A DNA stretch of 64,000 nucleotides from Actinobaculum massiliense (GTDB lineage: Bacteria; Actinomycetota; Actinomycetes; Actinomycetales; Actinomycetaceae): NCBI RefSeq assembly GCF_001457435.1, contig NZ_LN881717.1:691896-755895 (forward strand). Direction: 5' to 3'. The first letter of the stretch is position 1; each line of letters starts with the position of its first letter. Positions 25,054 through 34,548 of this stretch are shown piece by piece. The notes beneath the pieces are model-generated. The model saw nothing but the letters and a program-made list of their open reading frames with translations, ran no database searches and was not told the DNA's origin. Made by a program: the position numbers and the translations under genes.

Positions 25054-25686
25054 ATGCTCAACCTGCATGCCACCTTCTGGCGTTTTCGCTACTTTTTAAT
25101 TGCCGCTACCGCATTTGGGGTCGTGGTCTCGATTATCTCGGCTATCGAACGCCTGGAGCCGGAGACCGCCAGCGTCGTCGTCGTAACAAGGGCGCTCCCC
25201 GCGGGTACGCGCCTCACCGACCGCGACCTCGAGACTCGCCCCTTCCCCGCGCAGGCCTTGCCGGCCGATGCGCTGACCGACCCCGCCGGGGCGGACGGGC
25301 GGGTTCTCGCTAATAATTTGCCCGCCGGCATGCCCCTATCGCAGCAAATCCTGCTTGGTGAAGAGTTTTTGGCGGCGGCGGGCGAGGGACGCGTTGTGGC
25401 GCCCATAAAAATCGTTACGGACGGAACCGACTCCCTGGCCGTTTCGGGCGCGAGGGTCGCATTATATTCACTTCCGTCCGAATACGAGGAGAATCGGGAG
25501 GCCCTCCTGGTCACGCAGGATGCCGTGGTCACCGGGGCCGGCCCGGCCGATGATTCCGGATCTTTTTTAAGTGACTCGAAGAACACACGCGTTATTTATG
25601 TGTCAATCACCAGCGACGAGGCTAGTCTGGTGCTCGGCATCGGGGCGACGGCGTCTTTGCGAGCGGTCCTTCTTGACCCCGCCTGA
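25054..25686 (+). CDS. SAF-domain membrane protein (CpaB/RcpC-like)
   Basis: 210 residues. One N-terminal membrane helix (FRYFLIAATAFGVVVSIISAI, about 10-31) is followed by an SAF domain: VVVVTRALPAGTRLTDRDLETRPFP. A second domain of about 100 residues follows. It is similar to Flp pilus assembly CpaB/RcpC, but no other pilus gene is in the window. In actinobacteria a solitary SAF protein next to mscL is common and its role is unknown. The domain should be outside the membrane. Confidence 0.85.
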   Translation: MLNLHATFWRFRYFLIAATAFGVVVSIISAIERLEPETASVVVVTRALPAGTRLTDRDLETRPFPAQALPADALTDPAGADGRVLANNLPAGMPLSQQILLGEEFLAAAGEGRVVAPIKIVTDGTDSLAVSGARVALYSLPSEYEENREALLVTQDAVVTGAGPADDSGSFLSDSKNTRVIYVSITSDEASLVLGIGATASLRAVLLDPA

Positions 25687-25773
25687 CATTTCGCCAAGCT
25701 GCCGTTTCCACGCTGGAGGGGCTCCCTGACGGAGGCCCTCGGGGCACATCTAGTTTTGTCGAAAGGGATCGTC

Positions 25774-26160
25774 ATGATCGAAGGTTTCAAGAAATTCATT
25801 ATGCGCGGCAACGCGATCGACCTCGCCGTCGGCGTCATTATGGGTGCCGCCTTCAGCGCCATCGTTACCTCGCTGACCGAAGATATTTTGATGCCGCTCG
25901 TTGCGGCGATTTTCGGCCAGCCCGATTTCAAGGGCCAGTTCGTTCTGCAGATTGGCCAGGGCCAGTTGCAGTTCGGCAACTTCATTACCGCCCTGATTAA
26001 CTTCCTACTTGTCGCCATCGCGCTCTACTTCTTCGTCGTGATGCCGATTAATAAGCTCAAGGAACGTTACGCCAAGCCCGCGGCCGAAGAAGCCGCAGAT
26101 CCGCAGACCGTCCTCCTGCAGGAGATTCGCGATGAGCTGCGCAAGTCCAACAACGCCTAA
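25774..26160 (+). CDS. mscL: Large-conductance mechanosensitive channel MscL
   Basis: 128 residues. It begins MIEGFKKFIMRGNAIDLAVGVIMG, the MscL amphipathic helix and TM1. TM2 is about 70-95 (FITALINFLLVAIALYFFVV) and the cytoplasmic C-terminal helix is QTVLLQEIRDELRK. It opens under membrane tension to release osmolytes. ATG 25774 is chosen over an upstream in-frame start (25756) because AAAGGGA lies at good spacing. Confidence 0.96.
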   Translation: MIEGFKKFIMRGNAIDLAVGVIMGAAFSAIVTSLTEDILMPLVAAIFGQPDFKGQFVLQIGQGQLQFGNFITALINFLLVAIALYFFVVMPINKLKERYAKPAAEEAADPQTVLLQEIRDELRKSNNA

Positions 26161-26276
26161 AGCTCTTGCGGCGCTCCCTAAGCTAGGGGGCAAACCCGGC
26201 GAGGGTGCAACCGCGGCGAGCGGAGCACTCCCTCTGCACGGGCGGTAGCCTCCATCGGAACCGCGCCGCGAGATAC

Positions 26277-26609
26277 TTATATTTTCCCGAAGTGCGGCGG
26301 ACGCTCATTGAGTATCCGCCGCTCTTCTGCGTCTCGGGGCTCAATTTCCCGCCTCTGACCGCCCTCGCGGCGCGGAGAAGCGGCGCGCGCCTGACTACCC
26401 GGGGTCTTCCCTTGGCTCCCCTGAGCCTCTCCCTGGCGGCTCCCCCGAGCCTTTTCCGCCGGCCAGCTCTGGGTAAGCGCCTGTTTTAGCGCTTCTTCGG
26501 GAGAGGCGATCTCGCTTTGCTCCAACCGGCGCTGATCAACAACCGAAAGACGAATGGTCGGAGCGTGCCGGCGCGCGGGCGTAGCGCTGCTACTTTCTTC
26601 GCCTGCCAT
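26277..26609 (-). CDS. Small basic protein coupled to the helicase-like gene
   Basis: 110 residues, no recognised domain. The N-terminal half (APTIRLSVVDQRRLEQSEIA, then EEALKQALTQSW) could form a short beta strand and helix. The C-terminal half is rich in Arg, Gln, Gly and Ser and probably disordered. The start ATG lies 2 bp after the TAA of the 1511-residue gene. Its GGAGAG ribosome-binding site is inside the last codons of that gene, so translation is coupled. A physical partnership is a hypothesis. No homologue is known to me. Confidence 0.65.
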   Translation of the reverse strand: MAGEESSSATPARRHAPTIRLSVVDQRRLEQSEIASPEEALKQALTQSWPAEKARGSRQGEAQGSQGKTPGSQARAASPRREGGQRREIEPRDAEERRILNERPPHFGKI

Positions 26610-26611
26610 CG

Positions 26612-29600
26612 TTACCGCTCTCCGTCCGGGCGGAGCAGGCCAGAGCGGCGCACCACATTGCGGAGCACCGCATCGATTTGCGCGCCGCGGCGCTTAATAT
26701 CCAGCTCGTTGCGTAGCGCCTTCATGAAATCAAGCTCGGTACGCGGCAGACCATCGGAAGCTATCCACGTCACCACCGCGTCCAGCTGGTCATCTGAGTA
26801 GGCGGCCAGGGGCAGACCGGGCGTCACATCCGGCCGCTCATCGCGATTGAGCCGCGCCTCGCGCTGTTTCGCAGCGCTTTCCGCCTCTGCCTTAGCCAAC
26901 TGACGTTCAGCCTGAGCATCATCACCGGTTCCGAAGGCCTCCCACGTTGAGGCATCCACCTCGGGAACTTCTGCCGAAATCTCAGCTTCCGCCAGCGCCG
27001 CTTCTTCCTCCGCCGGCTCCCGATCGGCAAGCAAATCGCAGATTCGCTCCACTTCGCCCGCGGGATCCATGAACAGCGCCGCGCTATAGGTTTGGTAAAC
27101 CCGCCAACCCAATTCCTCCAGGATCTCCGGCCAGTAGCGATCGCGGCGGCGAAGCGACTGCTCGGCCACGTAGGCGGCGTCGTCCAACAACACCGCGATC
27201 TTCCAACTTCCTTCTTCCTCGCCGATGGCCAGGGGGATGCGCACGCCATCTTCGAGTCCGTAGTGCACCGCAACGGCCAGGTCCTGCGCGCGCAAGCGAT
27301 TCGCCATATCAGCTTCCAACGGCGTGGCATCGTCCTCATGCGGCTGCGGACCACGCGCCGTATTGTGCCCGCTCGCCCTACTCAGCAACTGCGAAAGGAG
27401 GCGCGGCCCGGCACCCGTCAAATCATCAACGTCAATCTCACCCGGACCAATCGCGGAGATAATTTGCATCTCCCGCCGCGGCGCTTCAATCGCCGCCACC
27501 AGGCCCGCCACGCCCTCGGGGGTCAGCAACGGCCCGAAGGAATGAAGCACTCGTCCATGCACGGTTTTTCCAAACCCAACCGTGAGGATAATCGAATCGC
27601 GCCGTAGACCCACCGCGTCAACAATGTTGACCACCGTGAATGGTTCGGGCCCAAATTCCCGCAGACACCCTGCTAGAGCCGGGTTCTCCGCCACCGCTCG
27701 ATCAATTTCTTGCCGCACATGCTGGGCGTGAGTCTCAGAAATTGAAACCACAGCGAGCGACTCGCCCGGGTTAGAAAGCGCGTGATCCAGGACGGCGTCC
27801 ACCACCGCCTCCACTTCCGCGGCCGTCGCTTCAATCATCCCGGTCGACGGCGAAGGAACGCCCTGCCCATCCACCAGGGTGAGCCGCTCCGGGCCCGCCC
27901 GGCGCACGCTCGGCGCGGCGGTAATCGTATCGCCGTAGCCCAGCTCAGTGAGCACGTCGATAGCGAGCTCATCGTGCTGTGAACGGAAGGCCGGAAGCTC
28001 AATGCTCGGCAGTACCGACGCCAACTGTGCCAAGGCTCCGCCCTGAGCGGCCCCGCGCACGTCACCAAAAATAGCCACCTGGCTACCGCGAATCATGGGT
28101 CCGATTGCACCGGAGAGTGATGCCGCACCCAGACCGTCCAGGATTACCAGATCAGCCCAGGGGGCGGCGGGCAGGAAATGCGCCACCGCGGCAGCCGAAA
28201 CCACCCAAACCGGGCGGGCCGCCTGCATGAGTGTTGCGTGCTCGCGAGTCAGCGGGGCAATAGCCGTCACGCCCGCGGCCGCCAAGCGCGCATCGACGAC
28301 GAGGGTCTCCTCCCGATACTTGCGCGCAATCGATCGCATATTAGATACCGCCGCGCGCATCACCGGAGTATCAAGAGTTTCGGTATGTTCTTTATCCAGC
28401 TTACGCAGGCTTTCCAGCAGTTGCCGAAGCTCTGCCGGGCCCAGCTCAGCCAAGACGGTATTGCGCGCAATCACCTGCTCGAAAACGGAGTTCGTGAGGG
28501 CGAGTTTCAGCTCGGATGCAATATTTTCCGCTTCAACCTCGCGTTGCGCGAGGTCCTCCACCAGCTCCCCTAAACCGCGTTCACGCAGGCCTCCGAGGAC
28601 TCGGTTGCGCCGCGGCTGGTTTTCAATCGCGGAGCGTTCAGCGGCCAAGGCCCGGGTGAGCGCGAGCAGATCCTCAATGGGCATCTCCTCCAGCGCCTCG
28701 CTTCGCGGAAGGAAACTTGCCAGCTCCTCGACTTCTTTTTCCACCTCGCGGGCGGTGGCGCGAATCATCGGCATCCCCTCGGGCAAGGTTGGCCACGAGG
28801 AATCCGAGGAGTAGCGCCTCCACACCTCGCGCTGGTTCTTCACTTCCGCCAGCGCATGATGCATATCGTGCACCGAAACTCCGGGCCGCACGTAATCCTT
28901 CGCTTGTTTCTTCAGCGCTCGGCGCTGCCCGCGCTTCATCACCTCGCCGTGCTGAGCACGCCATTCATCGCTCGCGGTGGCAATGACCATATCCTCCACT
29001 GAGCGGGCGTAAATCTCTGGCTTGAACACATCAAGCGTGGCAGAGACGCCGTCGAGCATCTTCGTCTGCTCAATCCAGGCGGCCACCGTAGCGGGCCGAT
29101 CGAGTCCGGTTTCCGCGGCGACCCGCTGTGACTGCTCCATGGCGAGCGGAACGGTCTCACTCGCCATCCGTTGCGCCACCGAGTAAGCCCGGCTCGCCTC
29201 CTCCTCGGTCTCGACCGTGGACTTCGCCCACGCCGAACCCGCGGTTCCCACAAAAGCCCCGGCCTGCGCGGCCTCATTGAGCTGGGCGAGCACGCCGTCC
29301 CAATCATCGCGCACATCCGCGGCAACGTCTGCCGCCAAGCGCACTCGCGTGGCCGGCGGATTCTTCCCGCCCGTCAGTTGCGTGAGCTCCTGCAATACCC
29401 CGTGCGCCGAGATCTCCCAGGCGGGGTCTTCCTCGTGTAGCGCGGCCACGTAATTCCGCAGCTCACGCCGCGTTTTCTTCAGCGAGGACCGCACCTGCAG
29501 GGTCGCTTCCTCATTAACCTCCGGGAGGCGCTGGCGCAGACCGGTGCGAAGGCGAAGCGGAACCTCCTCCACCTGGCTGAAGTCGACCACCAGTTCGCCC

Positions 29601-31147
29601 ACGCCCAAGCGATTCATTTCCTCGACGAAGGCGCGCGCGTCGCTGGCGCGCCCGGGAACGTACAAAACGCTTCTTCCCGAGGCGGCGGCGTCGGCGGCCA
29701 CTGAAACCTTCACGCCCACCCCGTTGGAACCCGGGGGCGTATCGACGACGACGTCGCGGCCGGTTGCCACCGACTCCACTGCTGCCAGTTCGGCAACGTC
29801 TTGATCCCCAACTCCGCGCTCGCCTTCCGGGCTACGATCTTCCGGGTCCGCCGGAACCAGCGGCGCGGAAGTGAGCCGGCGAGTTTCTTCGTGGCCGGCG
29901 ATCGCCGCGAGCACCCCCGAGCGGCGAATATAGGGTTTGGCGTTCTCCAGATCCGCCAAAATTTCCTTCTCAGGATCGGCGAAACTGCCCAATTTGCGGC
30001 CGGGTCGATAGCTCGCACCGGGCAGATAGATATGCCCGAGCTGGCGAACCTGGTTGATCACTTCGTCCTCGGTTGTGGCACTGGGCGCCGCCGTGAGCTG
30101 GGCGAGTTTCCCGAGTTCGCGGCTCGGGGTTCCGTGATCGCGCAGAGCCCTCAGCACCTCCGGATTCACGCGCAGGCTCGCGGTGGGAACAATCCTCGCG
30201 TCCTCGCCGGCATCTTCCAGGGTGACGGTGCGGTAAATAATCGGCTCGGTCACCTCGCGAACCTCCCTGATCGCGGGTGTCTGCCGGCGCTTTGGCTGGC
30301 TGGATTCTGGCGAATTATCACGGTTTTCGACGCCGCCGGCCGCCTCCGACTCCTTCTGGCCCGTTTCTACTTCCTCGCCGCCGTTGGCCTCCAGCTCATC
30401 GGCCATTTCGGCTAAGCCAAGCCCCTCTTCCGCGGCGATCGAGCGGGAGCGAATGCCCTCTGGATCCAGCTTGAGCTCGCCGGTCTCCTCGTAAGAGTTC
30501 TCCAATTGATCATCCGGGTCACGCGGCGGTAGTTCGGTCCAGGTGAGTTCTCCGATTGCCATATCGACCATGGCATAGCCGTGACGTGCCCGCATAGCCG
30601 CAATCTTTTCGCGCAATTGGGCCAGATGGGCAAGAGCATCTTTCTGCGCTTTATCCTCACGAATGAGCGAGGTGATAAGCGTGGGTGAGCCGGCGGCCAG
30701 TTGCGCCGCACCGGTGGGATGCGGATGGGTTAAATCCACCGTCGGGTTCGCGGTGCTTCCCGTTCCCAGCCGCGCAGCGAGCTCCTGCTTCCACTCGTCG
30801 ACGGCGCGCGCAAGGAGCTCCTCGCGCGAGGCGGGCGGAATCGCATTAGCACTCGCGCTCTTCTCCGCATCTTCGCGCGCATCGCTTTCTTGTGCCGAGT
30901 CAGCCTGCTCATCGCCGGCTTCCCGCCCCGCATTTTCGCCGAGCTGAGCCTGATCGGCGTCCGACTGCTCGGAGGCGGGCGTGGGATCCGGGCTTTCCGC
31001 CGAATCCGCGGCCGTCTGCCCTGCCGGGAGCTCGCCAGGCTGGGAGGCAGAAGCCGGCTGTGCGGCCTGCTCTTCTGGCTGCGCGCTCTGCTCCGAATCC
31101 TGCGAGGAGGCATCCTGGTTATTACGATTACGTTTGAAGAAACTCAC
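26612..31147 (-). CDS. Giant SF1-helicase/Vsr-type nuclease-like protein with degenerate motifs
   Basis: 1511 residues. Residues 1-300 are acidic and low in complexity. The rest follows DUF4011/DUF3320-type SF1 helicases. The P-loop position (about 467-482) reads TPPGSNGVGVKVS instead of GPPGTGKT. The motif II position (about 998-1005) reads DLVILDGL instead of DLVIFDEA. Later family blocks survive: VWVVSAAAVAHFLP, FGDVRG, FRSQHDELA and DAVGLRRDSIILTVGFG. At about 1290-1375 is a Vsr/MTES_1575-like segment, RRRDRYWPEILEELGWRV, with LLDD where EVDG is usual. ATP and DNA cleavage activities are therefore doubtful. GTG 31147 follows TACCGT by 6 nt with no Shine-Dalgarno. Family placement is from remembered motifs. 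Confidence 0.72.
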   Translation of the reverse strand: MSFFKRNRNNQDASSQDSEQSAQPEEQAAQPASASQPGELPAGQTAADSAESPDPTPASEQSDADQAQLGENAGREAGDEQADSAQESDAREDAEKSASANAIPPASREELLARAVDEWKQELAARLGTGSTANPTVDLTHPHPTGAAQLAAGSPTLITSLIREDKAQKDALAHLAQLREKIAAMRARHGYAMVDMAIGELTWTELPPRDPDDQLENSYEETGELKLDPEGIRSRSIAAEEGLGLAEMADELEANGGEEVETGQKESEAAGGVENRDNSPESSQPKRRQTPAIREVREVTEPIIYRTVTLEDAGEDARIVPTASLRVNPEVLRALRDHGTPSRELGKLAQLTAAPSATTEDEVINQVRQLGHIYLPGASYRPGRKLGSFADPEKEILADLENAKPYIRRSGVLAAIAGHEETRRLTSAPLVPADPEDRSPEGERGVGDQDVAELAAVESVATGRDVVVDTPPGSNGVGVKVSVAADAAASGRSVLYVPGRASDARAFVEEMNRLGVGELVVDFSQVEEVPLRLRTGLRQRLPEVNEEATLQVRSSLKKTRRELRNYVAALHEEDPAWEISAHGVLQELTQLTGGKNPPATRVRLAADVAADVRDDWDGVLAQLNEAAQAGAFVGTAGSAWAKSTVETEEEASRAYSVAQRMASETVPLAMEQSQRVAAETGLDRPATVAAWIEQTKMLDGVSATLDVFKPEIYARSVEDMVIATASDEWRAQHGEVMKRGQRRALKKQAKDYVRPGVSVHDMHHALAEVKNQREVWRRYSSDSSWPTLPEGMPMIRATAREVEKEVEELASFLPRSEALEEMPIEDLLALTRALAAERSAIENQPRRNRVLGGLRERGLGELVEDLAQREVEAENIASELKLALTNSVFEQVIARNTVLAELGPAELRQLLESLRKLDKEHTETLDTPVMRAAVSNMRSIARKYREETLVVDARLAAAGVTAIAPLTREHATLMQAARPVWVVSAAAVAHFLPAAPWADLVILDGLGAASLSGAIGPMIRGSQVAIFGDVRGAAQGGALAQLASVLPSIELPAFRSQHDELAIDVLTELGYGDTITAAPSVRRAGPERLTLVDGQGVPSPSTGMIEATAAEVEAVVDAVLDHALSNPGESLAVVSISETHAQHVRQEIDRAVAENPALAGCLREFGPEPFTVVNIVDAVGLRRDSIILTVGFGKTVHGRVLHSFGPLLTPEGVAGLVAAIEAPRREMQIISAIGPGEIDVDDLTGAGPRLLSQLLSRASGHNTARGPQPHEDDATPLEADMANRLRAQDLAVAVHYGLEDGVRIPLAIGEEEGSWKIAVLLDDAAYVAEQSLRRRDRYWPEILEELGWRVYQTYSAALFMDPAGEVERICDLLADREPAEEEAALAEAEISAEVPEVDASTWEAFGTGDDAQAERQLAKAEAESAAKQREARLNRDERPDVTPGLPLAAYSDDQLDAVVTWIASDGLPRTELDFMKALRNELDIKRRGAQIDAVLRNVVRRSGLLRPDGER

Positions 31148-31153
31148 GTCTTC

Positions 31154-31159
31154 ACGGTA
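31154..31159 (-). promoter_or_regulatory. -10 hexamer TACCGT of the helicase-like gene
   Basis: TACCGT on the reverse strand, 6 nt before the GTG at 31147. It separates this gene from mshB 142 bp upstream, giving it its own leaderless transcript. Confidence 0.52.
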
Positions 31160-31288
31160 GCCGGGCTAGCTCAAAATTTCCCGATCCGCGCCGAAGATAT
31201 TTTCGGCGGAGCGACTGCCGCTCGCCTCACGTGGCGCGTACCCCGCCCCCGCCGCTCGCCTCGCGCGGCGGCCCTCCGCTTGGGTGCG

Positions 31289-32098
31289 CTAGCCTCGCGG
31301 CACCAGACGCAAACCGGCAAGCTCGTCGATCTCTTGGATCTGGCCACCCACATGCAAAATCTTCGGCTGATCGCTCTCGTTTTGCGGAGGCAAGACGCTC
31401 AATTGGGTGCGGTAACACTCCAGGGCTCTGGCAGCCGCGGCCACGAAATCGCTCATATCGAAATATTCAAAACCTCCACGGCCTTCCCCGGAAGCCAGCT
31501 CCAGGAGCGGGATATTTTCCCGCTCGGCCAACGCGTGGGCCAGCTCGTGGGCACGCACATGATCCGGATGCCCGTAAGAACCTTCCGCATCGTAGCCAAT
31601 AATCGCGCTCGGCCGGAAATAGTCCGCGGCGGCAGCAGCGTCGTCGAGAATCCCGCACTCTAACGGAACCCGGGAGAAGGCGTTTGCCGGCGCCTGGGGA
31701 TCCGGGCCCGCCAGGCCTTCGCGCACCCACACCATCCCCGAATCAGAGTAGCTACGCGGCTTCTCCCCCGCCGCGAGCGCGGGCGCCTCGCCCAGAAACG
31801 CGCCATCACGAACGCCCAAAACCCGGCGGCCAGCGATCGTCTCAGCTACTCGGCGGGCCACGAATTCCTCGCGGCTTGCGCCCTCGGGTAGGCTTCCGGG
31901 AACAATTTCGCCCCGTTCGCCGCGGGTGCAGGTGAGCACGTAGACCTCGTGGCGGGCGGCCAGATAGGCGGTGAGGGCGCCGGCCTGAACGGCTTCGTCG
32001 TCGGGATGCGCGTGGAGGAAAAGCACCCGCGCAAATAGCTGCTCGCCGAACGCGTTTTCTGGACCGAACCGCGTGCTCGGATTTTCGCTGTTATTCAC
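31289..32098 (-). CDS. mshB: GlcNAc-Ins deacetylase MshB (PIG-L/LmbE family)
   Basis: 269 residues. The zinc and catalytic motif AHPDDE lies at about 30-35, and the second metal motif GYDAEGSYGHPDHVRAH resembles that of MshB. It should remove the acetyl group from GlcNAc-myo-inositol, the second step committed to mycothiol. The related amidase Mca is an alternative, but the position directly after mshA favours MshB. The GTG start has AAAGGAGG upstream that overlaps the end of mshA; the genes are 13 bp apart. Confidence 0.85.
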   Translation of the reverse strand: MNNSENPSTRFGPENAFGEQLFARVLFLHAHPDDEAVQAGALTAYLAARHEVYVLTCTRGERGEIVPGSLPEGASREEFVARRVAETIAGRRVLGVRDGAFLGEAPALAAGEKPRSYSDSGMVWVREGLAGPDPQAPANAFSRVPLECGILDDAAAAADYFRPSAIIGYDAEGSYGHPDHVRAHELAHALAERENIPLLELASGEGRGGFEYFDMSDFVAAAARALECYRTQLSVLPPQNESDQPKILHVGGQIQEIDELAGLRLVPRG

Positions 32099-32111
32099 GG
32101 CCGCGCCTCCT

Positions 32112-33353
32112 TTAAGGCAGTACTTCCCGGTAGGCGGCCAAGTAGCCGCGAGCCACGTTATCCCAACTATTGGCCTTCGCGAAGCGGCGCCCGCCCTCGC
32201 TCAGCTCGGCGCGCAGAGCCGAATTCTCGGCGATGGAACGGATTGCCTCCGCCCACTCTTGGGGATCGCGGCTCTCGCATAGCAGGCCGGTTTTACCGTG
32301 CAGGACAGATTCAGGAATCCCCGAACTGCGCCACGCAATTACCGGCGTACCAGCCCCGGATGCTTCCAGGTTGATGATTCCAAATGTCTCGGAGTAAGAG
32401 GGATTGATCAGCAAAATGGCGTGCGCCAGGGCGACGGCTAGATCATGCCGGGAAAGCGGGCCGATAAAGCGCACATCATCTTCCACACCTTCCTCGACCG
32501 CGAGATTACGCAGGCTCTGCTCGTAGCCCGCGAAATCGCTAGAGGCCTCACCGGCGACAATCAGAAGCGGGCGCTGAGCCGCGGGGATACGGGCGAGGGC
32601 TTCGATGGCTAAATCGGGCGCCTTCAGAGGTTGGAGGCGAGCGGCGAAGAAGATATACGGGCGCCCGCCGGTAATCTGGCGAATAGCTTCCGGCTGGTCC
32701 GCACTGTTCGGGACTGGCACAAAAAGTTCGGTGTCCACGCCGGGGTGAACCGTGCGTATTGGCTTTTCGGGCAGTCCATAACGCTCGGCAATCATCTGTT
32801 TTTCCGCGTCCGACACGGCAAGAATGAGATCAGCCTCGCGAGTCACTTCGGCTTCGCCGGCGCTGCGTCCGCTCGATTCGGGCGGCTCCCCGGCCGCCAG
32901 GTTAGACCCTTCAGGGGCGGCGACTGAATGAAATGACATCGCCAGAGGCACATTTTTTTCGCGCGCAACGGGTAGCGCGGCCACCCCGGCAAACCAGTGG
33001 TGAGCGTGGATAATGTCCACGCCTTCCCCGTAGCCATCCCACCAGCGCCGCAATTGAGTGGTGAAAGGATCAATCAAAGCCTCGGAAGCGGATTTGGCTA
33101 TCGGGTGGTCCGGGCCCACGGGCAAATAAAACGTGTTAACGCCCGCCCTCACCTCTTGCCGGTAGGGCACATCCGGCTCGCTTTTACGGGTAATGAGGTC
33201 GACCTGATGCCCGCGCTCGGCCAGCGCGTAGGCCACGTTAGTTACCACCACATTTAGACCACCCGCGTCCGCCGATCCGGGAGTCGCAAGCGGAGAGGTG
33301 TGCACCACGGGCATAACAATCCGTAAGGGCCGCAGTTGACCGGTGCTGGACAT
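32112..33353 (-). CDS. mshA: D-inositol-3-phosphate glycosyltransferase MshA
   Basis: 413-residue GT4 glycosyltransferase. The N-terminus VHTSPLATPGSADAGGLNVVV is the MshA-type donor/acceptor loop. The Rossmann fold C-half carries SETFGIINLEASGAGTPVIAW with the E-x7-E motif. It transfers GlcNAc from UDP-GlcNAc to inositol-3-phosphate, the first step of mycothiol synthesis. ATG 33353 has AAGGGGG upstream. It lies 43 bp downstream of tRNA-Arg with no terminator between them, so some read-through from the tRNA is possible. Confidence 0.85.
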   Translation of the reverse strand: MSSTGQLRPLRIVMPVVHTSPLATPGSADAGGLNVVVTNVAYALAERGHQVDLITRKSEPDVPYRQEVRAGVNTFYLPVGPDHPIAKSASEALIDPFTTQLRRWWDGYGEGVDIIHAHHWFAGVAALPVAREKNVPLAMSFHSVAAPEGSNLAAGEPPESSGRSAGEAEVTREADLILAVSDAEKQMIAERYGLPEKPIRTVHPGVDTELFVPVPNSADQPEAIRQITGGRPYIFFAARLQPLKAPDLAIEALARIPAAQRPLLIVAGEASSDFAGYEQSLRNLAVEEGVEDDVRFIGPLSRHDLAVALAHAILLINPSYSETFGIINLEASGAGTPVIAWRSSGIPESVLHGKTGLLCESRDPQEWAEAIRSIAENSALRAELSEGGRRFAKANSWDNVARGYLAAYREVLP

Positions 33354-33396
33354 AATCCCCCTTCCGGTCAGTTGGCTTGCTACCTCGCCAGGCTGG

Positions 33397-33468
33397 TGCC
33401 CCCGAAAGGATTCGAACCTTCGACCTACCGCTTAGGAGGCGGTCGCTCTTCCCCTGAGCTACGAGGGC
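33397..33468 (-). tRNA. tRNA-Arg (CCT)
   Basis: The reverse strand gives a 72-nt cloverleaf. The acceptor is GCCCTCG with CGGGGGC, and the anticodon stem ACCGC/GCGGT encloses CTCCTAA, anticodon CCT, reading AGG. The T-loop is TTCGAAT. CCA is not encoded. Confidence 0.95.
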
Positions 33469-33588
33469 AACCCGCTCAGTCTACTAGTCTGCGTCAGCGT
33501 TTTTGCGCCTTCGCGCAAGTGTGGCATTTAACGCCCGTGCCAGTGGGCAGAGTCATGCGGATTACAGCCCGCGCCGCGGGGCCCGCGG

Positions 33589-34476
33589 CTAGTACCCGGC
33601 CTCCCATGGCACATTGGTATTCGCGGCATGAACGTTTGCCGAGGCACGTTCGGGAACCACCATCACCGGCGACTGCGCACTGCGCAAAACCCCCTGCGCC
33701 GTCGACCCAAAAACGAACTTCGCCACGCCACCGCGGCCGTGGGTTCCGACCACCACGAGGTCGACGGCGGTGGAGAACTGACCGAGCAAATTCGCCGCCG
33801 AGCCTTCCACCGCGTAGCACTGAATGTCAACTTGTTCGCGACCGGTCACCACTTCATGCACGGTTTCTTCAAGCCCCAGGCGCGTATCCTCGAGGATTTC
33901 CCGCGTGAGTTCCGCGCCGGCGAGCATTCCGGTTTGCGCGTCCACCTGCACCGCGTTGATCACCGAGACCCGCGCTCCCCACCGGCCAGCCATGCGGACT
34001 GCCAGCTCAATCGCATAATGCGAGGCCTTTCCACCGTCGACGCCCACCGCGATATGGCGGATCGGGAGCCGCTTCGACTCCTCCTGCGGCACCACGACAA
34101 CGGCGCAATACGCTTTCTCTGTCACGTGCTGAGTTACCGGGCCGGGCTGCCCTGCGCCCTCGCTGTACACACCGGAGTACCCGACGACGACGCGCGCGGC
34201 AACTTTCGATTCCTCGACTAGTGCCTCCCCGGCCGCGCCTGAGCGCGTAGCGATGCTGACGTTGAGGCCTTCCGTGTCCACCTTAGAGAGAGCTTCGCGC
34301 GCCACCGACTCCGCGCCCGCGCGGGCCGCTTCGGGGTCCGGTCCGCTGGCAAAGCAAGTCACAACCCGCACATCAGCTCCGCGATTGCGGGCTACTTCGC
34401 TCGCCCACCGCAACGCCGCGAGGGACGATTCCGAGCCATCAACACCAACGACCACGAGATTTTCATGCACGTACAT
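33589..34476 (-). CDS. Tandem universal stress protein (UspA x2)
   Basis: 295 residues with two Usp domains (about 5-140 and 149-285). The second keeps the ATP-binding motif GTHGRGGVAKFVFGSTAQ (G2xG9xGS). The first has a diverged version (GYSGVYSEGAGQPGPVTQ). Such two-domain proteins are typical of actinobacterial stress responses. ATG 34476 is preceded by TGGGGAT, a weak ribosome-binding site. Confidence 0.9.
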   Translation of the reverse strand: MYVHENLVVVGVDGSESSLAALRWASEVARNRGADVRVVTCFASGPDPEAARAGAESVAREALSKVDTEGLNVSIATRSGAAGEALVEESKVAARVVVGYSGVYSEGAGQPGPVTQHVTEKAYCAVVVVPQEESKRLPIRHIAVGVDGGKASHYAIELAVRMAGRWGARVSVINAVQVDAQTGMLAGAELTREILEDTRLGLEETVHEVVTGREQVDIQCYAVEGSAANLLGQFSTAVDLVVVGTHGRGGVAKFVFGSTAQGVLRSAQSPVMVVPERASANVHAANTNVPWEAGY

Positions 34477-34548
34477 ATCCCCATTGTCTCACTCCGCGTC
34501 CTTTTATGCTTTCGCGGTTTTCGGTTGCGGGCTTGGAGCTGAAAAGAT

